9,879 nucleotides of DNA from Alkaliphilus sp. (lineage in GTDB: Bacteria; Bacillota; Clostridia; Peptostreptococcales; Thermotaleaceae), in NCBI GenBank assembly GCA_018335765.1, contig JAGXRU010000168.1, positions 1 through 9,879 of the forward strand, in the 5' to 3' direction. A model generated the notes under the pieces. That model searched no databases, was not told the DNA's origin, and was given only the letters and a program-made list of their open reading frames with translations. The translations under genes were made by a program, and so were the position numbers. Shown here piece after piece: positions 1 to 5,429 of the stretch; position 1 is the stretch's first letter, and every line of letters begins with the position of its first letter.

Positions 1-377
1 CAGGAGCCAATCCGATGCATGGCAGGGACCTTAGCGGCGGGTTGGCAGCTTTAAATACAGTAGCTAAAATACCCTATCGGTCAGTTTGTCAGGACGGTAT
101 TTCCAATACTTTTTCAGTTGTTCCCCAGGTATTGGGAAAAGATGAAGAGAATAGGATTAATATGCTTGTTTCCATTCTGAAGGGTTATTTTGTACAGGGA
201 GGACATCATTTGAATGTGAATGTTATGGATAGGGAAATTCTTTTAGAGGCCATGGAGAATCCCCAAAAATATCCAAACCTAACATTAAGAGTCTCAGGGT
301 ATGCTGTTCATTTTAACAGACTGACAAGAGAGCAACAGCTTGAAGTCATTAAAAGAACTTTTCATCAAATAATGTAG
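1..377 (+). CDS. pflB: Pyruvate formate-lyase (formate C-acetyltransferase), C-terminal part only
   Basis: This is the 3' end of a gene cut by the window edge. The frame is open from base 3, and the first codons read GANPMHGRD, a conserved PFL segment, so the ATG at 15 is an internal methionine and not the start. PFL is a cytoplasmic glycyl-radical enzyme that converts pyruvate and CoA to acetyl-CoA and formate in anaerobic fermentation. Visible here are the DGISNTFS block, the GGHHLNVNVMDRE block, and the glycyl-radical motif RVSGYAVHF, whose radical glycine is the GGG codon at 297-299. The tail runs LTREQQLEVIKRTF, as in E. coli PflB. About 124 of the usual ~750 residues are present. The activase gene follows after 25 bp, so the two are probably co-transcribed. 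The PFL blocks make another glycyl-radical enzyme (diol dehydratase, benzylsuccinate synthase) unlikely. Confidence 0.95.
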   Translation, partial: GANPMHGRDLSGGLAALNTVAKIPYRSVCQDGISNTFSVVPQVLGKDEENRINMLVSILKGYFVQGGHHLNVNVMDREILLEAMENPQKYPNLTLRVSGYAVHFNRLTREQQLEVIKRTFHQIM

Positions 378-389
378 CTTATGAATGGG

Positions 390-396
390 AAGGGGG
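390..396 (+). promoter_or_regulatory. Shine-Dalgarno that sets the pflA start
   Basis: AAGGGGG at 390-396 lies 6 nt before the ATG at 403 but only 3 nt before the ATG at 400. It overlaps the in-frame ATG at 385, which therefore lacks a usable site. The start at 403 is preferred. Confidence 0.6.
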
Positions 397-402
397 CATA
401 TG

Positions 403-1116
403 ATGGGAAAGATTCATTCTATAGAATCCATGGGGCTGACAGACGGTCCCGGAATACGATTTGTAATTTTTTTTCAAGGGTGTAAACTCAGATGCAAATA
501 TTGCCATAATCCCGATACTTGGAAGCTGTCAAAGGGTGAGGAAATCACTGCCCAAGAGCTCGCTCAAAAGGCTGTAAGATATCTTCCATATTTTAATAGT
601 TCCGGTGGAGGAGTCACCTGTTCCGGTGGAGAGCCTCTCTTACAACCGGAGTTTCTTATAGAATTATTAAGGCTCTGTAAGCAGAGTGGGTTGCATACAG
701 CAATTGATACTTCCGGATATGGTATTGGCGGTTATAAAGAGATTCTAAAATATACAGACTTAGTAATCCTAGATGTAAAACATGTGAGCAATAAGGGTTT
801 CAATGATCTTACCGAAGGGAATATGGAGGTTTTTTGGGATTTTGTGAAAGTGCTCAATCAGTCACAGACCGATGTATGGCTCCGGCATGTGATTGTTCCG
901 GGAGTTACAGATGATAAAAAGCATATAAATAAGCTGAAGGAGATGCTTAGACAGTTTAAACAGGCAAAAAACATTCAGCTGCTGCCCTATCATACTCTTG
1001 GTGTACACAAGTATGACTCAATGGGAATACCTTATCCCTATAAGAGTGTAAGACCTATGTGTCCGGAGGAAGTTAACAGAATGGAGAAGATACTGCATGA
1101 AATTACCGGTTTTTAA
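403..1116 (+). CDS. pflA: Pyruvate formate-lyase activating enzyme (radical SAM)
   Basis: This radical-SAM enzyme uses a [4Fe-4S] cluster and S-adenosylmethionine to abstract hydrogen from the PFL glycine, creating the glycyl radical. The product is 237 aa from the chosen ATG; E. coli PflA is about 246 aa. The N-terminus reads GKIHSIES...DGPGIRFVIFFQGC, as in PflA. The cluster cysteines are C27, C31 and C34 in CKLRCKYC (CxxxCxxC). SGGGVTCSGGEPLLQ holds the SAM-contacting GGE segment, and LLPYHTLGVHKYDSMG near the C-terminus is typical of the family. In-frame ATGs at 385 and 400 would add 6 or 1 residues, but spacing to AAGGGGG favours 403. It lies directly behind pflB, its substrate. No clear terminator was seen after it. 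Confidence 0.95.
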   Translation: MGKIHSIESMGLTDGPGIRFVIFFQGCKLRCKYCHNPDTWKLSKGEEITAQELAQKAVRYLPYFNSSGGGVTCSGGEPLLQPEFLIELLRLCKQSGLHTAIDTSGYGIGGYKEILKYTDLVILDVKHVSNKGFNDLTEGNMEVFWDFVKVLNQSQTDVWLRHVIVPGVTDDKKHINKLKEMLRQFKQAKNIQLLPYHTLGVHKYDSMGIPYPYKSVRPMCPEEVNRMEKILHEITGF

Positions 1117-1406
1117 TGGTGTCCTATAATATAAAAGTATACATATACAGGGGCTCTTTCATAGCCATACAGGGAGGTTTCATTGATGGTTAATAATTCC
1201 TTAAGAACTTCCGGATCTCTTATTTCTACTTTTTCTTTTAGTAAGACGTCATTTCCATGTTCATCTTTCGTGCTTCTTTCTCTTTAAAAGGATTTGATTT
1301 TGAAAGTATTCGAGTTGGTATAGCTGTAGCTATCTTCCTCTAGTATGGTTGAAAAGGCATGACCAGACAAATCCCTGCTCCCACGTCCGCGTGAATATAT
1401 GTTCAT
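1113..1406 (-). pseudogene. Decayed minus-strand reading frame, family not recognised
   Basis: On the minus strand one frame runs from an ATG at 1406-1404 for 40 codons (beginning MNIYSRGRGSRDLSGHAFS) to a TAA at 1284-1286. It then stays open in the same frame to a TAA at 1113-1115. The second part has protein-like composition, including DEHGNDVLLKEKVEIRDPEV and LLTINETSLYGYERAP, and ends in an aromatic stretch VYVYFYII. The overlapping frame across the stop (SNPFKEKEAR) could bypass it through one or two indels, so this may be a C-terminal fragment of about 95 residues with a stop or frameshift. No Shine-Dalgarno is seen before the ATG. I do not recognise the family. The plus strand offers only a 33-codon frame at 1186-1287 with unlikely composition. 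It fills most of the 356-bp gap between pflA and the ascorbate operon. Confidence 0.35.
1392..1405 (+). promoter_or_regulatory. Operator-like imperfect palindrome upstream of the -35 box
   Basis: TGAATATATGTTCA is an imperfect inverted repeat with TGAA and TTCA arms, about 57 bp before the expected transcription start. Its right half, ATATGTTCA, recurs as a direct repeat at 1426-1434. It is a plausible site for the SorC/DeoR-type regulator encoded in this operon; that assignment is inference. Confidence 0.45.
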
Positions 1407-1420
1407 ATTTCAATAATGTG

Positions 1421-1449
1421 TTGACATATGTTCAATTTGAGACTAGAAT
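1421..1449 (+). promoter_or_regulatory. Sigma-A-type promoter of the ascorbate operon
   Basis: A perfect -35 box TTGACA (1421-1426) and a -10 box TAGAAT (1444-1449) are separated by 17 bp, the ideal spacing. Transcription would start near 1455, some 25 nt before the first gene. The ATATGTTCA repeat at 1426-1434 sits between the two boxes, where a bound repressor would block RNA polymerase. Confidence 0.75.
1426..1434 (+). promoter_or_regulatory. Direct repeat of the operator half-site between -35 and -10
   Basis: ATATGTTCA here is identical to 1397-1405, 29 bp upstream, which is near three helical turns. It forms part of TTGACATATGTTCAA, itself close to an inverted repeat about CATATG. It is a candidate second regulator contact; the evidence is the repeat alone. 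Confidence 0.45.
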
Positions 1450-1467
1450 ATAAGTGATAATTACTCT

Positions 1468-1475
1468 AGGAGGTG
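1468..1475 (+). promoter_or_regulatory. Strong Shine-Dalgarno selecting the GTG start at 1482
   Basis: AGGAGGTG ends 6 nt before the GTG at 1482. The in-frame GTG at 1473 lies inside the site and cannot be the start. The ATG at 1478 is in another frame and stops after four codons. Confidence 0.75.
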
Positions 1476-1481
1476 CGATGG

Positions 1482-1925
1482 GTGAAGCTTGAAGGATTTG
1501 AGTTGACAAGGGATTTTATTCAACTGGAAAAAGAAATAACCAATTGGGAAGAAGCAATCATAAAATCATCAGCTCCATTATTAAAGGGAGGATTGATTGA
1601 GCAATCCTATATTGATGCTATGATTGGTTCTGTAAAAGAATATGGTCCTTATATTGTAATTGCACCTAATATAGCGTTGCCCCATGCAAGACCGGAAACC
1701 GGTTCAAAGCTCGTTGGATTCAGCATCCTAAAACTAGAAAAGCCAGTAGCTTTCTCACCGGAGGAAGAGCATAAGGTTTTGCTGTTAATCGCACTGTCAT
1801 GTGTGGAAGCGTCTACCCATATAGAAATGCTGCAAGCAATTGTTACAATTTTATCTGATGAAGAGAAAAAGAATGCAATTTTTAACGCAGTAACTGCTGA
1901 TGAAATTCTGGAAGTATTTAATTAA
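1482..1925 (+). CDS. ulaC: PTS EIIA component, ascorbate type (UlaC/SgaA-like)
   Basis: Cytoplasmic phosphocarrier of the mannitol/fructose EIIA fold that passes phosphate from HPr to the ascorbate EIIB. The product is 147 aa from the GTG start; E. coli UlaC is about 154 aa. The active site is in IAPNIALPHARPE: with this start the histidine is residue 68, the number of the phosphorylated histidine in E. coli UlaC, which supports the start choice. Other UlaC-like stretches are EYGPYIVIAP around residue 57 and SCVEASTHIEML. It is the first gene of the operon, and the lactonase gene follows after 37 bp. The matching EIIB is two genes downstream, but no EIIC is present. A plain fructose/mannitol EIIA is less likely given the UlaG and UlaB neighbours. 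Confidence 0.88.
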   Translation: MKLEGFELTRDFIQLEKEITNWEEAIIKSSAPLLKGGLIEQSYIDAMIGSVKEYGPYIVIAPNIALPHARPETGSKLVGFSILKLEKPVAFSPEEEHKVLLLIALSCVEASTHIEMLQAIVTILSDEEKKNAIFNAVTADEILEVFN

Positions 1926-1962
1926 AAGCTAGCATCACTAAGAGTCTTAGGGAGGAATTTGG

Positions 1963-3027
1963 ATGAGTAAGATAAGTGAAATTACAAGAGAAAAATGGAT
2001 TTTGAGTACATTTCCTGAATGGGGTACATGGTTAAATGAAGAGATCGAACAAGAGGTAGTGAAGCCTGGAACCTTTGCAATGTGGTGGCTTGGGTGTACA
2101 GGCATATGGGTGAAATCTGAAGGAAATGCCAATATCTGTATTGATCTTTGGGTAAAAACAGGGAAGAAAACACAGAAGGATCAACTAATAAAAAAACAAC
2201 ATCAACATCAACGGATGATAGGTTGCTTAAAATTACAGCCAAATCTAAGAAATGTACCGGTTGTAATTGATCCCTTTGCTATAAAGGAAATTGATGCTGT
2301 ATTAGCAACCCATGATCATGGAGATCATATAGACGAAAATGTTGCTGCAGCTGTGATGCAAAATTGTGAAGCGAAGGTTCCTTTCATAGGGCCTAAGGCC
2401 TGTGTAGATTTATGGATTAAATGGGGAGTTCCGGAGGAAAGATGTATTGTTGTAAAGCCAGGTGATTCTGTGAAAATTAAAGACACAGAGATAATCTCTC
2501 TGGAGTCATTCGATAGAACTGAGCTCGTAACAGCTCCGTCGGGAGTAACTTTAAAAGACAAAATGCCACAAGACATGGATCTGCTGGCAGTGAACTATCT
2601 GATAAAGACACCGGGAGGAAGCCTGTATCATAGTGGAGATTCACATTATTCAAATTATTATGCCAAACATGGAAATGATTACAAGGTTGATGTAGCTCTG
2701 GGTTCTTACGGAGAAAATCCAAGGGGAATGACGGACAAGATGACATCAATAGATATATTAAAGATGGCAGAATGCTTAAATACAGAAGTAGTTATTCCTT
2801 TTCATCATGACATATGGACTAATTTTCAAGCTGATCCGAAGGAAATTGTGGTTCTTTGGAACATGAGAAAAAATAAATTAAAATATAAATTTAAGCCTTA
2901 TATTTGGCAGGTTGGAGGGAAATTCACCTACCCAAATGATAAGGACGATTTAGAATATATGTATCCGAGAGGGTTTGAGGATGCCTTTGCCATAGAGCCT
3001 GATCTGCCATTTAAGTCAATGCTTTAA
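1963..3027 (+). CDS. ulaG: L-ascorbate-6-phosphate lactonase (metallo-beta-lactamase fold)
   Basis: UlaG hydrolyses L-ascorbate-6-phosphate to 3-keto-L-gulonate-6-phosphate, the first intracellular step after PTS uptake. The 354 aa equal the length of E. coli UlaG, and long stretches agree with it as I recall it, for example ITREKWILSTFPEWG, KPGTFAMWWLGCTGIW and SLYHSGDSHYSNYYAKHGN. The metal motif HxHxDH is intact at H117, H119, D121 and H122, as are the later SGDSH and PFHHDIW histidine segments. The end, IEPDLPFKSML, is also UlaG-like, so the gene appears complete and probably active. GGAGG (1951-1955) lies 7 nt before the ATG. It is the best-preserved member of the cluster and the clearest marker that the operon is for ascorbate. 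Confidence 0.96.
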   Translation: MSKISEITREKWILSTFPEWGTWLNEEIEQEVVKPGTFAMWWLGCTGIWVKSEGNANICIDLWVKTGKKTQKDQLIKKQHQHQRMIGCLKLQPNLRNVPVVIDPFAIKEIDAVLATHDHGDHIDENVAAAVMQNCEAKVPFIGPKACVDLWIKWGVPEERCIVVKPGDSVKIKDTEIISLESFDRTELVTAPSGVTLKDKMPQDMDLLAVNYLIKTPGGSLYHSGDSHYSNYYAKHGNDYKVDVALGSYGENPRGMTDKMTSIDILKMAECLNTEVVIPFHHDIWTNFQADPKEIVVLWNMRKNKLKYKFKPYIWQVGGKFTYPNDKDDLEYMYPRGFEDAFAIEPDLPFKSML

Positions 3028-3049
3028 CAAATATAGGAGGAGGATTGCT

Positions 3050-3331
3050 ATGTTGAAAGTATTAGTCGCATGTGGAAACGGAATGGGTTCAAGCCTTATT
3101 ATCAAGATGAAGGTTGAAAAAGTATTAAAGGACATGAATATGCAATTTAATATACACCATGCGAGTGTTGGGCAAGCAAAGTCTGATGCTAAAAATTTTG
3201 ACCTCGTATTAGTGTCTAGAGCATTTGTAAATGATTTCAAAGTCAATGAAAAAACAAAGGTAATAGGATTGGTGAACTTATTGTCTGAAGAAGAAATACG
3301 TACAAAAGTATCCGAGGCTTTAGGTTTATGA
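3050..3331 (+). CDS. ulaB: PTS EIIB component, ascorbate type (UlaB/SgaB-like)
   Basis: Small cytoplasmic PTS protein that takes phosphate from EIIA onto a cysteine and would hand it to the sugar bound by EIIC. The product is 93 aa; E. coli UlaB is about 101 aa. The N-terminal P-loop-like motif VACGNGMGSSLIIKMKVE carries the catalytic C8 and matches the lactose/galactitol/ascorbate EIIB fold, with the KMKVE extension seen in UlaB. AGGAGGAGG (3035-3043) precedes the ATG by 6 nt. In Ula operons EIIC (UlaA, over 400 aa) is usually adjacent, but here 90 bp of non-coding DNA follow before the hybrid ulaD/ulaF frame. Without an EIIC it could only serve transport if the permease is encoded elsewhere. 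Confidence 0.9.
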   Translation: MLKVLVACGNGMGSSLIIKMKVEKVLKDMNMQFNIHHASVGQAKSDAKNFDLVLVSRAFVNDFKVNEKTKVIGLVNLLSEEEIRTKVSEALGL

Positions 3332-3421
3332 AAACTTTTAAAGAACGCTTATTTTCGTACTGATATAAAAACAATAGCTGTTTATTAATATCACTACCAA
3401 TAAAACAAGGGGGCATAGGAA
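3332..3421 (+). other. Non-coding gap where EIIC would be expected
   Basis: These 90 bp separate ulaB from the hybrid gene. An ATG overlapping the ulaB stop (3328) opens only an 11-codon frame, and the ulaB frame read past its stop closes after 18 codons. I see no trace of the membrane permease UlaA. The right end supplies a good Shine-Dalgarno, AAGGGGG at 3407-3413, 8 nt before the next ATG. Confidence 0.5.
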
Positions 3422-3988
3422 ATGAAACCAAAATTACAGGTTGCTTTAGATAATACATCGCTAAGCGAAGCACTGAATACAGTTGAAGGAAATTTGGATC
3501 CTTCTTCTGATACACCAACTCATTTAGTCTTATATAAAGCTTTGGCTGACATAGGCGGTATAGTTCATACTCATTCCGGATGGGCTACATCCTGGGCACA
3601 GGCAGGCTTAGATATACCTTGCTATGGTACGACCCATGCTGATTATTTTTATGGTGATATTCCATGTACTAGACCATTGACTATTGATGAAATAAATGGT
3701 AAATATGAAGATGAGACAGGAAAGGTTATTGTTGAGACTTTAAATGAAAGAAGGTTTAAACCGTTGGAAATGCCGGGGGTTATTGTTCTTAATCATGGGC
3801 CTTTTACATGGGGTAAGAATCCGAAGGAAGCAGTTCACAATGCAAAGGTGTTGGAAGAGGTTGCTAAAATGTCCTATAGAGCTGAAAAAATAAATAATTC
3901 TGTAAAGGTAATTAATGAAGCTCTGTTGACAAAGCATTATATGAGGAAACATGGAAAAAACGCTTACTATGGACAAAAAACTAATTAA
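3422..3988 (+). CDS. In-frame hybrid: UlaD N-terminus joined to truncated UlaF (L-ribulose-5-phosphate 4-epimerase)
   Basis: Residues 1-20 (MKPKLQVALDNTSLSEAL, then NT) match the start of 3-keto-L-gulonate-6-phosphate decarboxylase UlaD (LQVALDN, with its conserved Asp10). From about residue 21 (VEGNLDPSSDTPTHL) to the end the protein is class II aldolase-type ribulose-5-phosphate 4-epimerase (UlaF/AraD). Numbering is offset by 46 from E. coli AraD: zinc ligands H49, H51 and H125 match H95, H97 and H171; D74 matches D120; Y183 matches Y229; and S28/S29 match S74/S75. About 66 N-terminal epimerase residues are gone, including the GNVS asparagine and the KPSG phosphate loop, as is all of UlaD after its first strand. 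The 188-codon frame is uninterrupted and has a good RBS. I infer a product of deletion that is probably inactive in both reactions; residual zinc-site function cannot be excluded. An assembly error is the main alternative. Confidence 0.85.
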   Translation: MKPKLQVALDNTSLSEALNTVEGNLDPSSDTPTHLVLYKALADIGGIVHTHSGWATSWAQAGLDIPCYGTTHADYFYGDIPCTRPLTIDEINGKYEDETGKVIVETLNERRFKPLEMPGVIVLNHGPFTWGKNPKEAVHNAKVLEEVAKMSYRAEKINNSVKVINEALLTKHYMRKHGKNAYYGQKTN

Positions 3989-4000
3989 ATGGTGATGATT

Positions 4001-4951
4001 ATGGAAAAAGAGGAACGTCAACTATTAGTGGAAGTTTCAGTGTTATATTACCTAGAGGGCAAAACACAAAACGAAATCGCAAAGGAATTGTTTTTGTCCA
4101 GACCAAAAGTATCTAGACTGCTCAAGAGAGCCAGAGAGCTGCAGGTTGTGGATATCAACATAAATTATGATTGTGACGCTCTGGAAATACTTAGAAATGA
4201 AATTAAAAAGAAGTTTAATGTCAAGGAAGTTTTTGTTGTAAAAACATTATCAGATTATGAAGATACCCTGAGGGAAATAGGAAAAGCCGGAGCAAAGGTT
4301 CTTATGCAAGAAATACAAGAAGGAATGACCATTGGCATATCTTGGGGAAGAACTGTTAGAAATACCGTGTCGCAGTTAAAGAACAAAGAAATAAACGATA
4401 TAAAAATAGTTGAATTATTTGGTGCCATGACTTATAACCTAGATGATTCTGATATGCTAAGTATTGGCAGAATCCTTTCCGGAAAAATAGGTGGAAAGCT
4501 CTATCCCCTGCCGGCTCCTGTTTATATAGGAGATAAAAATACCAGAGATGTTTTGGTTAGTAATCCCATTATAAAAAATGCTTTAAATATGATCAAAAAA
4601 TGCGACTTAGTTCTTACAGGCTTGGGTACAGTGGATGGAAATGCTAATGAAACAATTTGGGAAGTATATGTTGAAAGTGATACAAAGGAGAGAATCAAGA
4701 AAAATGGCGGAGTAGGATTTATATGTGCCCATTTTTTTGATAAAAACGGAGAATTTTTAGATATAGATATTAATAGAAATGTGATTGGGATTGAAACAGA
4801 AGATATCAAGAAAAATAAGATTATTCTTGTGGCGAGCGGTAAAAAGAAAAGTAAAGCAATATTGGGAACATTAAGAGGCGGATATATTAATACACTTGTT
4901 TCAGACGAAAATACATTAAGGCATGTCTTAGAGCTGGAGAGCAAAAAATAG
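4001..4951 (+). CDS. SorC/DeoR-type sugar-responsive transcriptional regulator
   Basis: A cytoplasmic DNA-binding regulator with an N-terminal helix-turn-helix (about residues 22-46: TQNEIAKELFLSRPKVSRLL, followed by KRARE) and a C-terminal sugar-phosphate-binding domain related to phosphosugar isomerases. Landmarks of the latter are GMTIGISWGRTV, VLTGLGTVDG and GGYINTLVSDENTLRHVL. The length of 316 aa is normal for the SorC family. The ATG at 4001 is chosen because GGTGAT (3991-3996), which pairs with the extended anti-SD, ends 4 nt before it. An in-frame ATG at 3989, directly after the previous stop, would add four residues but lacks a ribosome binding site. Its place in the operon suggests it senses an intermediate of the pathway and acts at the 1392-1434 repeats. 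E. coli uses a GlpR/DeoR-family UlaR here, so this is a different regulator type for the same job. The ligand is not known. Confidence 0.88.
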   Translation: MEKEERQLLVEVSVLYYLEGKTQNEIAKELFLSRPKVSRLLKRARELQVVDININYDCDALEILRNEIKKKFNVKEVFVVKTLSDYEDTLREIGKAGAKVLMQEIQEGMTIGISWGRTVRNTVSQLKNKEINDIKIVELFGAMTYNLDDSDMLSIGRILSGKIGGKLYPLPAPVYIGDKNTRDVLVSNPIIKNALNMIKKCDLVLTGLGTVDGNANETIWEVYVESDTKERIKKNGGVGFICAHFFDKNGEFLDIDINRNVIGIETEDIKKNKIILVASGKKKSKAILGTLRGGYINTLVSDENTLRHVLELESKK

Positions 4952-4979
4952 AATAAGTAGTGTGAATATTAATAAACGA

Positions 4980-4996
4980 GATTATTCCGAATAATC
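4980..4996 (+). promoter_or_regulatory. Short perfect inverted repeat between regulator and HPr
   Basis: GATTATT and AATAATC form a 7-bp inverted repeat around CCG in the 120-bp gap before HPr. No U-tract follows, so it is not a standard terminator; it could be an mRNA hairpin or a protein site. A 16-codon frame at 5000-5050 (MKSSDDVKKDVKKMVN) lies just after it; I see no support for it as a gene. Confidence 0.3.
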
Positions 4997-5071
4997 AATA
5001 TGAAAAGCAGCGATGATGTGAAAAAAGATGTGAAAAAAATGGTCAATTAATAACTAGGTGGGGTGAAACAA

Positions 5072-5338
5072 ATGATAAAAATTCCATTGAAGGTGATAGA
5101 TGCCGCAGGGCTTCATGCTCGTCCAGCGTCTATATTAGCTGCTGCCGCAGGAAAATATTCGTCAAAATTAGAAATTGAGCATAATGGCAAAAGGTCGAAT
5201 TTGAAATCAATTATCGGAATACTGGCTCTTGGAATAACTGTAGATAGTGAAATTGCTATTTGTGCTGATGGAGAAGATGCAGTATCAGCTTTAACAAGTA
5301 TGGTAGAGTTAATTAAGGAGAATAGTATTGCTCGATAA
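5072..5338 (+). CDS. HPr-family phosphocarrier protein
   Basis: Small cytoplasmic PTS protein that carries phosphate from Enzyme I to EIIA. With the ATG at 5072 the product is 88 aa, the usual HPr length, and the active-site histidine in AAGLHARPAS falls exactly at residue 15. Ser46 in NLKSIIGILALGI is also in its canonical place, so HPr kinase/phosphorylase control and CcpA signalling are possible. A GTG at 5063 would shift the numbering by three. AGGTGGGGTG (5056-5065) serves as ribosome binding site. It ends the ascorbate operon, without ptsI beside it, so it may be an operon-dedicated HPr paralog or the only HPr of the cell; the window cannot tell which. The conserved His15 rules out a Crh-type protein. 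Confidence 0.92.
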   Translation: MIKIPLKVIDAAGLHARPASILAAAAGKYSSKLEIEHNGKRSNLKSIIGILALGITVDSEIAICADGEDAVSALTSMVELIKENSIAR

Positions 5339-5386
5339 TAAGCATTAATCTTTGATTTACATGAAGCAAGGTACCTGTCCCCATGC

Positions 5387-5419
5387 TCCGAAAGCACATC
5401 ATTAAGATGTGCTTTCGGA
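5387..5419. terminator. Perfect 14-bp hairpin between convergent genes
   Basis: TCCGAAAGCACATC (5387-5400) and GATGTGCTTTCGGA (5406-5419) form a perfect stem with a 5-nt loop, between the ends of the HPr gene and argH. On neither strand is the stem followed by a run of U (the plus strand continues AAAAAGC), so it is not a textbook intrinsic terminator. Its position still suggests transcript-end processing or bidirectional termination. The preceding GGTACCTGTCCCC may belong to a dispersed repeat. Confidence 0.45.
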
Positions 5420-5429
5420 AAAAGCTGTA

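Noticed and set aside
15..17. ATG at 15 as the start of a 120-aa protein
   Set aside because: The frame is open upstream to the window edge, and codons 3-14 encode GANP, which is part of the conserved PFL segment. The gene is simply cut.
1186..1287. 33-codon plus-strand frame preceded by AGGGAGG
   Set aside because: It is rich in Ser, Phe and Leu in a way typical of an antisense shadow, and the opposite strand has the more protein-like frame.
1982..2749. Minus-strand open frames inside ulaG
   Set aside because: They are shadows of a strongly conserved gene, with no ribosome binding sites and no recognisable domains.
3332..3360. CcpA cre-like site (AAGAACGCTTATTT)
   Set aside because: It lacks the conserved TG and CA ends of the cre consensus and sits inside the operon.
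3328..3363. ATG overlapping the ulaB stop as the start of EIIC
   Set aside because: The frame stops after 11 codons and its sequence does not resemble the UlaA N-terminus.
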